Origin: Platerodrilus igneus
Taxonomy: Eukaryota; Arthropoda; Insecta; Coleoptera; Lycidae
Direction: 5' to 3'
Length of the DNA stretch: 64,000 bases
NCBI GenBank assembly: GCA_036346225.1
Contig: JARFIW010000453.1
Location: 4,898,001-4,962,000 of the forward strand
Part shown: piece after piece, positions 20,824 through 31,156 of the stretch
Numbering within the stretch: position 1 is the first letter of the stretch
Layout of the letters: the number at the start of each line of letters is the position of its first letter
Made by a program: the position numbers and the translations under genes
The notes under the pieces: generated by a model
What the model was told of the DNA's origin: nothing
Database searches by the model: none
The model's input: only the letters and a program-made list of their open reading frames with translations

Positions 20824-22073
20824 ATCACTTGTAACGTTAACACAAAAAATCCATCTTTAATTTATAATTTTAATCAAACTCGACGATACTTTGACGACTA
20901 ATGCACTGGAACATGGCTCTCGCCTTTTATGCCGATGGTCGAGCGTGCGCAGCTCCTTATTATATTAGTTGGCGTTATATGCAAGTCTTGACTGGAAAAG
21001 TGACGTCTATAATTGTTTTATAGTGGGTTTTACCTGTATGTATTTAACCACCAACGCCATTTTAGAATTATTAAACAAAATTACTCTTAGCAGTATTTTT
21101 AATATACCATCGTGTAAGATTTCAATTATTATTGTGTTTTCCTCAGGTTCTCAAATCCTCGGAATTTTTTCAAATCGAATGACCCTTACTGATTTGCAGA
21201 ATAACCTTTGCAATCACCGTATATAATTCATCTTTAATCTATTTCTAAAACGTATCGCTCTGTCTTTTGAGATAAACCCCTGGTGTAACCTATAAATTAG
21301 TATAGATTTTTCCTGGGGAATTGAAATTAATTATCACGTCTTTTAAAATTAGTTCCAACAAAGACCTGTATATATTGTATTAATATTCAAAACCTATGAG
21401 CAAAACACCTTTGCATTTTTATTTAGATTTAGCTCGATAATAGAGTTAAACTCCAAAAATATTTATTAGTGGCTAGAATTGTTAAAATTTTCAATTAGTG
21501 AATCCACATACAAATGATTAAACCAAAAGGTATAATACATATATTAATTCTATACGGTGACTTAGAAAGTGGTTCGATAATCTATTTTAAATGTAGTTCA
21601 ACATAAGACGTATATTCTAAATAAATTTAGTGAAATGTATGATCATTAGCCTTGCATTGTTTATCGATGACGTCTGACTATTAATTTAATAAAAGCACTT
21701 TCCACAATTCTAGTTAATATACGGGAATACACATTCTATAATTTGATTTAAATTGGGTTAATGTAAGGACAAATTATACTTATACTTTCTCCTCAACGTA
21801 TTTAGGAAGTTTATATCAAATCTTCCGCACATTATACGCACTATGGAAGTTGACATGCAAAATCAGATATGCAAATTCGAGAACTTGCGTTTTATTTAAA
21901 TAAGAATTCTTTAGTGAAGATGTTGACATTTGATGGGAATTATATGATATTTACCAAAGGAACTTTAGAGCACTTTTAGGGTATCTCAGATCGTTCTCAA
22001 CCATGCTAATACTTTAAAAGAACTAACGGAAAAGGGTACTCCTAATATAGATCTGTTTCTGTTAGATGTCGCA
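20824..22073. other. AT-rich part of the element B core, no clear gene
   Basis: An 85-codon plus-strand frame (20969-21226) is hydrophobic and unlike any family I know. I regard it as chance in AT-rich DNA. Deletions of original Polinton genes probably account for this gap. Confidence 0.35.
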
Positions 22074-22280
22074 ATGGGAAGATATAATAGGAATGATGTC
22101 CTACAGAATCTCGCACATGATGTAATTAAAAGCAAATACAGTAATAGTGATATTGGGATCATATTATACGAATTTATAAGAACCTACCCAAGATTGTTTG
22201 AAAACAGTATTTGTAAACAAGTTGAGTATATGGAAGAATACAACAGGTTTCCATTCCACGCATTTACGAGCGATGTTTAA
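22074..22280 (+). CDS. Hypothetical 68-residue frame in the core of B
   Basis: ATG at 22074 gives 68 residues beginning MGRYNRNDVLQNLAHDVIKS and ending in FHAFTSDV. The frame is open upstream to a stop at 21966-21968, giving about 103 codons without an ATG. Charged helical composition makes it more protein-like than its surroundings. No domain was recognised. It lies on the strand opposite to the other core genes, which argues against it. Confidence 0.25.
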   Translation: MGRYNRNDVLQNLAHDVIKSKYSNSDIGIILYEFIRTYPRLFENSICKQVEYMEEYNRFPFHAFTSDV

Positions 22281-22663
22281 ATTTTAAGCCGAAGACTGAA
22301 AATTTTGTAACACTATTAATTACACTTTTGTTTTCTTATACGTTTCTAAATTGTTGTATTTCAACTACAGATATTAATAGATGTCAATAAAATTATGTTA
22401 TAGTTTTAAATAAAACAATTCTGATTAATAATTTTGTAAAACGTTTATAACACCCTTTTAAAAAAATAATACACATCTTTGTTATAATTCTTTTCATAAT
22501 TACTTAGATACCCATTTCAGTTACGTGGACATTTGAAAAATTAAACAATACCAATGTATGCTTAATATTTTAAAACATAAACAAGCTAATATATACAAAA
22601 ATAATTTCTAAATTCACATAATTCATTTCTTATGATAACAGTTGTGGTGGTTAAATTTTTATT

Positions 22664-22906
22664 CTAAAACTTACAATTTAGTATATATTCCATTTGAATA
22701 TCTGCCAACAGTTTTATAAACCCCATCTCCTCGATTATTTCCATAAAATCATCCAGATCCTCGGGCATTGATAACACTGCAGTACAGTGCTGTATTGCTT
22801 CCTCGTATGACTGACACATAAGACATTTTTCTCCTTCTATCGAAAAGCGTTGCCCACATTCTGCTTTTTTACTCGTAGAGCATTGCGAAATCTTCGAATA
22901 ACCTCT
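22664..22906 (-). pseudogene. Cysteine-containing small-protein relic
   Basis: A minus-strand frame reads AECGQRFSIEGEKCLMCQSY and EEAIQHCTAVLSMPEDLDDF, then a helical FMEIIEEMGF tail, and stops at 22664. The C...C-x2-C arrangement could bind zinc. No ATG begins this frame; an adjacent frame (about 22950-22880) reads KTLERLFEDFAMLYE and then stops, so a frameshift probably separates the N-terminal part. I do not recognise the family. Confidence 0.4.
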
Positions 22907-23251
22907 CCAAAGTCTTTATACATATTTGTTATATTGTCTCTTTGAACCGTACAATCAACAAATAATAACTTCTACGCGAACAGTCCTTTTATATGAGCTA
23001 CTCCTATTCGGATATGTACCGATTGCACCCGATTTGTGTGCACGCACGAAGCAACCGGTATGGAATGTATTCTATGAACAAAATCATTACATTTCTTAAG
23101 AAAAATGCTAAGGACTTTAAAAATAATTATAACTCTTGTTAGACCTCTAGTCTCTAGATAAACGTTATTATTTTAGGTTGTGTCACTGTTTTCTAAATCA
23201 ATTTCCTACATACTTTTTCCTAAACTATGCGTATCAATTGACGGTTATACC

Positions 23252-23597
23252 TTACTCCATAACCGACTTGTATATATTTTCGTCTTCGTCTCTAGCTAAC
23301 ACATCCGCATAGTAAAGATGGAACGGTTCTTCTGGAACGAGTTGCTTAATTTTCTTTATAGGTACGTCCATGTTTTCGACTTTAACCTTTGTTGTAGGTA
23401 TGGGATTTTTCGGTGATCGATTGCAACTGGGAAGCGGTTATTTGCAGTGGATCGATCAATTGTTTGTGCACCTCTTTGAATTTTTGCTGAGATGTAGCAT
23501 CTCCCTTTTTGTACGCTACAAACTTTTTTCGTGCAGCATCCTGCATAAGATGAAGACTGCGTTTATTCGCAATAAAATTCTTAACGTCCGTCATCAT
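23252..23597 (-). pseudogene. Small unknown protein downstream of the ATPase, frameshifted
   Basis: ATG at 23597 opens 71 residues (MMTDVKNFIANKRSLH..., with a lysine-rich helix and KQLIDPLQITA). Before its stop at 23382 the next frame opens and continues through MDVPIKKIKQLVPEEPFHLY to a stop at 23252. The two parts are probably one gene of about 115 residues. It starts 37 bp after the ATPase stop, as in an operon-like viral gene pair. From memory, proteins with a similar KK..K......P-L/I-..PL pattern follow ATPases in insect Polinton-like elements; this is not certain. Confidence 0.4.
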
Positions 23598-23634
23598 GAA
23601 ACTTTGGATGGGAACTAACTTTTTTTGAATAATA

Positions 23635-24055
23635 TCAAATATTTATATACTCGTCGAAATTCTTCCTATATCGACCATTATCCAAATCAAAATCTTTAAC
23701 AACAGTTATAAAATTATGTTTTGAGTCACCCCAACACTGTAAACACATTTCTTTAAATTTCGGATATATCATGTCACCACTTATATAATCCGAAAAGATA
23801 TGTCCGAGATTGGTTTCATCCTGTTTCCATATTGCGATTACATTGGCGTTATCTCTGAGTCTATGTTTTAAGGCACTAGCGTAAGTTTGACATAGATAGA
23901 ACGAATCTATTGCTTTATGTCGACCGAACGAGAAAAACTGAGTGATTTTACTTTGCTCGTTTGCAGGTATATCATCGAAAACCATAACTGAATCTTCTTT
24001 GGTATCTCCGGGTTCGATCAAATCATCGTAATTTTCAAACTCATGGTAACCAATT
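23635..24055 (-). pseudogene. FtsK/A32-type DNA-packaging ATPase, N-terminally truncated
   Basis: The minus-strand frame encodes about 139 residues of core sequence plus four from the arm (apparent ATG at 24066). It includes a Walker B-like SVMVFDDIP, then ITQFFSFGRHKAIDSFYLCQ and TYA. That motif run is typical of the packaging ATPases of Polintons, virophages and related DNA viruses. It ends in YRKNFDEYINI at 23635. The Walker A P-loop expected upstream is missing, because the frame meets the inner edge of the right arm at 24056. In life the protein would pump DNA into a capsid; here it cannot bind ATP normally. The residue run and position in a 6-bp-duplication element make the family assignment strong. 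Confidence 0.8.
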
Positions 24056-24334
24056 TGCAACTGCAAGGCAATCGGTTGCGCAAATGTTTAGAGATTTGGA
24101 TATCCCAGATTCGCCAGACTCTGGTTACCACAGCGGTTTATAGATGTTATCAATACATGTATGTATTCTATTAAAACATTATATTTTCTTGATAAAGTTT
24201 GTTTTTACATATTTGTATCGTCAACATTACCATAAATTATTAATAGACGTATTAAACTATCCTGTTTTTATTTTTAAGTTTAAAGTGGTGTACCCGCAAA
24301 TAATAAACACAATTTACCGCATGTTAACAAAAGT

Positions 24335-24472
24335 TGTGGGAAATTTAAAGACGAGTTTAACGGTGACTTGGTGTTAGAATTTGTAGGTAGTAAGGCTAAG
24401 TCCTACTGTATTGTGCGCGAGAAGGACACGATTAAAAAGATTAAAGGGATCTCACGAAGTGTAGTTAAGTAA
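24335..24472 (+). pseudogene. Polymerase-B C-terminal tail, right arm of B
   Basis: The plus frame reads CGKFKDEFNGDLVLEFVGSK, AKSYCIVREKDTIKKIKG and ends SRSVVK with TAA at 24470. The G-K-x-K-D-E...G...EFVG..AKSY pattern followed by KxxKG is what I recall from the extreme C-terminus of protein-primed polymerase-B proteins of Polintons and some viruses. Only this tail is present; the catalytic palm motifs are absent. Confidence 0.6.
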
Positions 24473-24529
24473 AACCGCGGGTGCTACAACCTATAACGAG
24501 CATATATCCCCAAAAGGGTGGGCATCCAG

Positions 24530-24712
24530 CTACGCAACAGTGCGTGGGAGAATAAGGATTCTCCAATAAGAAATTAAAGTCATTGGTAATGGTAGAAATG
24601 TTAAACCTATAAAGGCGATTATTAATTGTGGTTTAGTGACAGCGTTTGTGCACTCTTCGAGTGTCTTCGGCAATCTTCGATTGTTTCCAAAAAAAATATT
24701 CAAGCCTGCCAT
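24530..24712 (-). other. 60-codon frame identical in both arms
   Basis: A frame starting MAGLNIFFGNNRRLPKTLEE and ending ILILPRTVA is identical in translation at 19461-19643 (plus strand). Identity is expected because the arms are near-identical, so it says nothing about function. It has a hydrophobic C-terminal half and no known domain. It is probably chance. Confidence 0.2.
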
Positions 24713-24740
24713 TTAATGTCGTGGTGTAACATCGTCCCCG

Positions 24741-24960
24741 GTTAAGCTTATACATCCGTCGGCAGCAAAGTACTTAAACTCTGGGTCTTGCAGTATCGCT
24801 TTTACAAGAATAGCTTACAGCAACACAAGGAAAAACAGCACGGTATGTCATTAAGCAGTAAACGTTCAACTCAACAGTTGTTAAAGGGTCTTGTACGAAA
24901 CAACTAACATCCGTGTAAAGCGTGCGAGATGGAGGTGTTAAAGTCTGCATACCCTGGTCC
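24741..24960 (+). pseudogene. Zinc-finger relic, right arm of B
   Basis: This mirrors 19214-19433 and aligns with element A 9345-9560. A frameshift breaks the first finger. The second keeps only CKAC. Confidence 0.5.
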
Positions 24961-25508
24961 TAATAGTACAGTAAGCTACACATGGGGCATAAATAAATAA
25001 GGTAGTTACTATATTTGAATATATTTTATTGTGTTTCCTTGTACAAACAATTAAGGTAGGTCAGTAAACACTATTAAATTGTTGTTAATTGACTTGCATT
25101 TAGCGTACTTTCCTATTAGCATCGAGCATATCTATTGTATTTCTCAAATCATATACCCGCTAATTAATAAAAAAGAAAGGCTACTTTCACTTTACGTCAC
25201 ATAATTGTAAAGCAATTAGTTTGTCCTCTATGCTACTTTCACTATACGTCACATAATTGTAAAGCGATTAGTTTGTCCTTGTCTATGTATTTTCCAACAA
25301 TTTAGCATTGTGCATGTAATTATGTTAAAACCAGAAAAAATTTTAAGTCATGGGTTTTTGCAACATTCTGAGAAAAGCACATTACTGTTTGAAAAAATGA
25401 TTTTAAATACTAAGCACTTATGGCTTATAAAGAACTCGTTTCTAAAATCCTTGCGGTTTTAGATTTCTAGGGAAATAGTTGGTTAAAGCATATGTCATAG
25501 ACGAGCAA

Positions 25509-26472
25509 AATGTAGAGGTTTGGGAGCTTTAAAGGGGTAACTTTGTAAGGAGTAGTCCGATTTTAAATCTGTTTGCAGATTCGGGATGTGCATAAAATTC
25601 TAAGCTAATTTAATGTATCGCATGACTAAAAAAGTTTATAAGAACGCTCAAAAGTCGCTACAGGTAAGAAATCTTAAAATTGGGGTAGCTCCCTTGGGGG
25701 TGATGATAGCTGAAAAATTCCTAAAGATTCGGGTAGCTGAGAAAATTCTAATATTAATTGATACCAAACAAGATGGGTTTATCTCGAAAGATGCATTGGC
25801 TAGACAAAGAAAAGTATTTGTTAGTTTTGCTTATAAAGCAAAGAGTAAAATGTAGAGGTTTGGGAGCTTTAAAGGGTAACTTTGTAAGGAGTAGACCGAT
25901 TTCAAATCTGTTTGCAGATTCGGGTTGTGCGTAAAATTTTAGACTAACAAGATGTATCGCATGACTAAAAAAATGTTTAAGGATTGTCAGAAATCGCAGC
26001 AGGTAAAAAATCTTAAAATGGGGGTAGCTCTCTGGGGGATGGCGCAATCTAAAAAATTCCTAAAGATTCGGGTAGCTGAGAAAATTCTAATATTGATTGA
26101 TACCAAACAAGATAGGTTTATCTCGAAAGATGCATTGGCTAGACGAAGAAAACTATTTGTTAGTTTTGCTTATAAAGCAAAGAGTAAAATTTAGAAGATC
26201 AGGACTTTAAAGGGGTATAACTTTGCAGGGCGTGGTCCGATTTCAAATCTGTTTGCAGATTCGGGATGTGCATAAAATTCTAAGCTAATTTAATGTATCG
26301 CATGACTAAAAAAGTTTATAAGAACGGTCAAAAGTCGCTACAGGTAAGAAATCTTAAAATGGGGGTAGCTCCCTGGGGGGTGATGCTATCTGAAAAATTC
26401 CTAGAGATTCGGGTAGCTGAGAAAAATCTAATATTAATTGATACCAAACAAGGTAGGTTTATCTCGAAAGAT
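25509..26472 (+). repeat. Three ~340-bp subterminal repeats, right arm
   Basis: These mirror 17703-18666. Open frames at 25613-25855, 25952-26194 and 26293-26517 begin MYRMTKK. Copies within an arm differ from each other more than the matching copies of the two arms do. Confidence 0.8.
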
Positions 26473-26721
26473 GCATTGGCTAGACGAAGAAAACTATTTG
26501 GTTCAGATGAAAGATAAAAAATGGTTAGTCGAAGAAAACTTTTTGGTTCAGATGTGGGAGGAAATGAGGATGCTCATTTGTCTCGAAAGATGAAAAATTT
26601 AAGATATTTATCTCGAAAGATGAAAAATGGTTAGTCGAAGAAAGCTTTTTGGTCCAGATGTGTGGGGAAATGTGGGATTCTGGGGGAAATGTGGTTCTGG
26701 ATTTCTTGATTTTACCCTACT

Positions 26722-26727
26722 CAAGGG
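26722..26727. repeat. Target site duplication of element B, right
   Basis: CAAGGG is an exact match to 17449-17454. Confidence 0.88.
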
Positions 26728-26999
26728 TTATAAAATGAATTTACGTAGTAGTAAACAAAATGAAAGTTCAATGCAGTGTATATTTATGTAGGGAAGGTAA
26801 CGCCAAGAGAAAAAAACGGTTGAAATTAAGATAGAACAGAGAAAATATATTTAGCTAAAGATACAAACATAAGAGTGAGTACTATTCATTATGGACAAAC
26901 GAAAATGGTTTTTAATTTTTAATATATCAACGTTTGAATATTGTGGTTAATAAATTAATGGAGAAAATATGTTACATAATATAAATGTAGGAGTTATTT

Positions 27000-27520
27000 A
27001 GCAGAAAATTCTTTAATAGTATCAGATAGAATATGATTTTTCTTCCACACTTGTTCACCCAAGACAAAGAAAGTATCTCTTTTACGAAGGTTGTAATGAC
27101 TTTTACTTTTTTCATAAGCTTTGGATAAATTTCTTCTAGCAACGGGAAAGATAAAAGGTAACAGCTGTTGATCTTTGTAAAACCATAATAACTACCATCA
27201 ATTGGAGTAAAACGTTCAAAAACTAAAAACGAAGGTGAAAATTGAGTAGTTCATGCTTGAGGTACGTAATCTTTGTGCAATTTTAAATATATTTTTGTCC
27301 CATTTATTATAGTCGGATTCGATATAGATAGAGATAGCGGGAATAATTACACATTCAACACGTTCTGTGGGATTTATTTGCGGATGATATCTGGCATTAA
27401 ACCAAATTATTTTCTGAACGTCATAACTTTTTAAGAAATTTAGAAACCCTTTAGAAATTAACTGTGTATCGTTGTCACAAAAAATAATTTGAGGAATGCC
27501 AAATAAAAAAAATCTGAGGC
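27000..27520 (-). pseudogene. Ty3/gypsy integrase relic
   Basis: The minus frame from about 27520 gives GIPQIIFCDNDTQLISKGFL with the second core aspartate, then YHPQINPTERV with the catalytic glutamate. A WDKNIFKIAQRLRTSS helix follows. After a frameshift the C-terminal part reads YNLRKRDTFFVLGEQVW and ends FSAK with a stop near 27000. The first catalytic aspartate lies in the damaged region 27530-27900. Confidence 0.75.
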
Positions 27521-28099
27521 TCTAAGAATTTCATGATGACAGAAAATGTAGCTTTTGCTAAAGGATGAACGAAAACAAATTTGGAAAACCAAGCTGCTAA
27601 CTTCATTTCACAGTTTGATGATTAGGAGTAGATGTGGAGGACCCGCTTGTGATTTATGCTATTTGCGAACAACCAATAGGGTATTGGTTATCTTCCTTGA
27701 TCGAGGAAGTGGTCTTAATAAATCAAGAGAAATTAATTGACATGAATAAAATACTTTTTTAAACGTACCCCTCAAACCAGGTTGAGCTTCTTGGAACTTC
27801 TGTGTAAGTACTACAAATTTTACAATTTTTAATATATCGGCAAACAGACTACCTTAAGTAGGGCTAGTAATAAAAATCAGATATTTTCGTATAGTTTTTG
27901 TAACGCCCAAATGTGAGAAGATAGGATCGTCGTGAAACATTTTTAAAATTTCAGGTCTATTAGCGGTAGGCATAATTAATTTCCATTCAGGTAGGTTTGC
28001 AACTTTTGATGAGAAAAAGGTAACATGATGGGTGGCTTTCGAAATGTTCGGTAACTATTTTTACCATAATAGAATACCGGGAGTCCAATTATGAAGATT

Positions 28100-28398
28100 T
28101 AGGACAGCCATATTGCGAGAAAGAGTGTCAGGTATGATATTCAATTTTCCGGGTCTATGACGAGCAGTAAAAGTTAATTGTGAGATACGTACACTCCATC
28201 TGGTCAAGCGTCCAGCAGATTGCTTCAAATTGTTTAACCAGATAAGCGCGGTACAATCGGTAATGACTATAAACTGGGTTCCTTTGACATAACCTCTAGA
28301 TTTTTTAATTCCGAAACTTACTCCGATAAGCTCTCGTTCCGTAGCGGAATACTTTTGTTCAGAGGTAGTTGAAGTACGACTAGCATAAGCAATGGGGT
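28100..28398 (-). pseudogene. Ty3/gypsy RNase H segment
   Basis: An open minus frame of about 98 residues includes IAYASRTSTTSEQKYSATER, ELIGVSFGIKK, FIVITDCTALIWL with an RNase H aspartate, and RHRPGKLNIIPDTLSR with the typical H...D ending. It is uninterrupted here, although the element is dead elsewhere. Confidence 0.78.
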
Positions 28399-28884
28399 GT
28401 TACAAACTATCTTATTCTTGAAATAAAATAGCAGTGAAGCGTCAGTTAGAATACAAAATTTATCGTGAAATTAAAATAGAGGCAAAGATAATTAAAACTT
28501 ATATTTCTTCAATGGCTTTTTGTGCGTCGGAAGTCCAATCAATAGATTGCTCTTTCTTTTATTTTTAATTGGAGCGGTAATTGAGGTGGTAGATAAGTTA
28601 GATAGAAAAATGCGCTAAGAAGATATTTAAATTTAGCGTTTAATTAAGTGACGTTTTTAGGTGTTTTAAAATTGGTGATGGTATTTACTTGATTTGGGTT
28701 AGCTGGTAATATATTTTCATCCACAAGAAACCCTAGAAAAAAAGGAGAAACAGCATAAGTTACATTCTTCCCTTTTGACTTTAAAACCAATTTCACTTAA
28801 GCAATCAGCTACTTTATTTAAAGTTAAGGTATGTTCTTCGAAGGTATTAAATATAACTTAAACATCAAGATAAACGAAAGCACG

Positions 28885-29370
28885 ATCTTAGTGCAAAATT
28901 TGATTCAGTATCCTGTCCATGGTACGTTGAAGTGTTTGAGGGGCGTTAGATAAACCAAAGAGTAAAAAGTTAAATTCATGTAGACGTTTTCTTTGTACGC
29001 AAAAAGCAGTTTTTTGCCAGGAGGATTGCTGCAAAGGTATTTGATAAAAAGCTTGTTTAAGATCAATTGAAGATGTGTATTTAGCGTTACGTAGACGGCT
29101 TAACATGAAATCGGTACATAGTAAAGCGCAACTATCAGGAATTGTAACGGAATTTAATTTACGCCTATCAGAGAAATACAATATTCTCCATTTTTCTTTA
29201 CAACTAACAAAATAGTACAACTCTGGGGAGAAGAACTCGGGGAGATAACACTAGACTGAATCATTTTATCAATTTTGGTATATAAATTCTTTTGAAAAAC
29301 AGGCAATAAGGAATATTGATGTTGTTTTCGGCAGTCAAAATTTGATAAGATATAGTAATAACACATCCTA
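28885..29370 (-). pseudogene. Ty3/gypsy reverse transcriptase N-terminal half
   Basis: Minus frames give KIDKMIQSSVISPSSSPQS (about 29270), then YTSSIDLKQAFYQIPL and KTAFCVQ. They continue through FNFLLFGLSNAPQTLQRTMD and RILNQILH to a stop near 28888. The YxDD box would follow but is decayed (about 28880-28830). It is a clear gypsy-type RT with a frameshift near 29210. Confidence 0.8.
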
Positions 29371-30039
29371 GATCAGAAGTAGATAGTTTACGAAACGTAT
29401 CCCTAGTATTTTCTAAAGAAATGTCATTCGATAAGAAAAATTTTATTTGAAATTCCCAAAGAAATACAATCGTCTTGCTTGAGGCTGCTAGCCCGATGAA
29501 AACCAAAAAGTTTAATGATAAGTTAAAAAGATGGCAAAAATCAACTCCCAATAGAAAAGAATAAGCTATGGTAGATACAACTAAAAATATCAGCGATAAT
29601 CATAGTGGTATTTTGAGGTATTATATAAAATCAATTTTTTGTTTCATTAATTGACGTAAACCTGTAGAATTAATCAAAGAACAATTAAAACCGGTTTCTA
29701 ACAGTGCATTAATAAAGAAAAAGACAGTAGAGATAGGTCAGCGTGAAGGATTATCGAAAGGTTTAGTTTTAAGCTTTACAGAGGTATAAATTGGATGATG
29801 AAAAGCATATATGATTTTAACTAGTTTGACCATTTAAGTGGGGTTGTACGACATATTTCAGTGAAAGGAATAAAAATTTTCGTTGTAGGTAAATTAGTAG
29901 AAACAGGGTTGATGTTTTTTAATAACGAAGCTAAAGATAAGGTAGAATTTAAACTTAATTTGTGCGTCGATTTAGATTTCTTTTGTGCTGGTGGTGGACG
30001 ATTTTGTAAAGAAGGAACGCGTACACCCTGAAAAAAAGC

Positions 30040-30135
30040 GTCCTTTCAGTAGTTTTCCGAAATATTACAACGTGGGCATTTATTTTTCTATATATTAGGT
30101 GTTCTACAAGCATAACAAAAAATATTTCAAGGTTC
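30040..30135 (-). pseudogene. Second zinc knuckle of gypsy gag, left of the BEL insertion
   Basis: Just beyond the BEL target duplication the minus strand reads IFCYACRTPNI and, after a stop, KNKCPRCN, a CxxC...CxxC zinc-knuckle-like arrangement. It continues in the frame of the knuckle on the far side of the BEL element (36850-36915). Confidence 0.6.
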
Positions 30136-30140
30136 GGTAC
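30136..30140. repeat. BEL target site duplication, left
   Basis: GGTAC immediately before the 5' LTR matches 36845-36849. Confidence 0.88.
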
Positions 30141-30536
30141 TGTTTCGTATTAGTTAAAACTCAAACTATAGTGGATTTAAATTGTGCAGTGTGCTTGCGC
30201 CTCTTAAAATAAAACGCGTGCGACAGTGGTTTTGTGACGTTTATCGAGGACTCTTCTTTCGACCTAGTAACGGAACGGTTGTGCGTGACAAGCTATACCC
30301 AATAAAGTATAGTGCTTGCAACAGTGCATTCAACTGACTCCCCCGGGGGCATTCCAGCAACATTGAAGAGGACCACACGCCAAGGACAATATTGGTGAGT
30401 GAATTTATGCCTTCTGTTGTTTTTTACATGCATACAACTTTCGCATTTAAAGCTCGCGTTTTGTTCTACTTTGCCATACAGTCCACAAAACCTAATAAGA
30501 CGCGCCAGCACATTTATTTAAGTTAATTAGTAGACA
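30141..30536 (+). repeat. BEL 5' LTR
   Basis: The LTR begins TGTTTCGTATT and ends TTAGTAGACA (TG...CA). It matches the 3' LTR almost throughout. An AATAAAG near 30302 may serve as polyadenylation signal. The next bases, TTTGGTCCTTCTTCGCG, are where a tRNA primer-binding site is expected; TGGTCC would pair with a tRNA ending GGACCA. Confidence 0.92.
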
Positions 30537-31156
30537 TTTGGTCCTTCTTCGCGTGATAGAACCGTCCATGGTTATTAAATTAATTCATTTCGTTTTAGCT
30601 TGTATGTATGTAAAACTTCGATTAGCAATATTCGCATCATATTTCTATTTACTTATATATAAAAAATTCGATCAAGTTTATTAATTAGAAATCATTATTT
30701 GATTATAGATATATTACGATTTAGCAATAGTTTAGTTAGAGAGCTTTATTAATCATTTTACAGACATAGATTAAATAGTTCGTATAGAAAACCTGTTGCA
30801 AATGCTGGCTTCAAAGTTGTTCTATTGTATAATTTTGTATACCTGTCTAGTAGGTCACTCCCTTTGGCTTATGTACAGCTGCAAACAACATTCCAGTTTT
30901 ATCGTATACGTACCTGCTTTCCTAAGGGTTTATAACCACTAAATATTTTAGCTATATTTCTTGTTTGAATGACTAAACCCTTGGGGCATTTTATAAACCT
31001 TCTTGTTAAGGGTTGTCATTTTGTTTAAAATACAATAGGAAGCTTTAACTACTCATTTCGCATTGTACATTACAAATTGGGTAATGACTTTATTGGATCA
31101 TTTTCGGTGATTGAATTTACAATAAGATTATTGGCGGTCGTTGTTAATTGAAATAA
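30537..31156 (+). other. BEL 5' untranslated leader
   Basis: This lies between the primer-binding region and the first ATG of gag. It is AT-rich, with no recognisable gene. Confidence 0.6.

Larger units (their letters stand above)
17455..26721. mobile_element. Polinton-like element B (9.27 kb)
   Basis: Both ends read AGTAGGGTAAAATC inward and are flanked by the exact 6-bp duplication CAAGGG. Inverted arms of about 2.66 kb (17455-20117 and 24056-26721) are nearly identical, so they are recent or kept alike. The 3.9-kb core carries, on the minus strand, an FtsK/A32-like packaging-ATPase fragment, a small downstream gene, a cysteine-containing relic and a 233-residue unknown protein. Each arm carries the C-terminal tail of a polymerase-B-like protein and a zinc-finger relic. 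The 6-bp duplication, long inverted repeats, ATPase and polymerase remnants fit Polinton/Maverick. No capsid protein, integrase or protease was recognised, so this copy is defective. Confidence 0.88.
24056..26721 (-). repeat. Element B right terminal inverted arm
   Basis: This is the inverse complement of 17455-20117, ending TACCCTACT at 26721. Its inner edge truncates the ATPase gene. Confidence 0.9.

Noticed and set aside
20969..21226. 85-codon hydrophobic frame in the core of element B, possible membrane protein
   Set aside because: AT-rich DNA readily gives hydrophobic frames; it is on the strand opposite to the recognisable core genes and has no family likeness.
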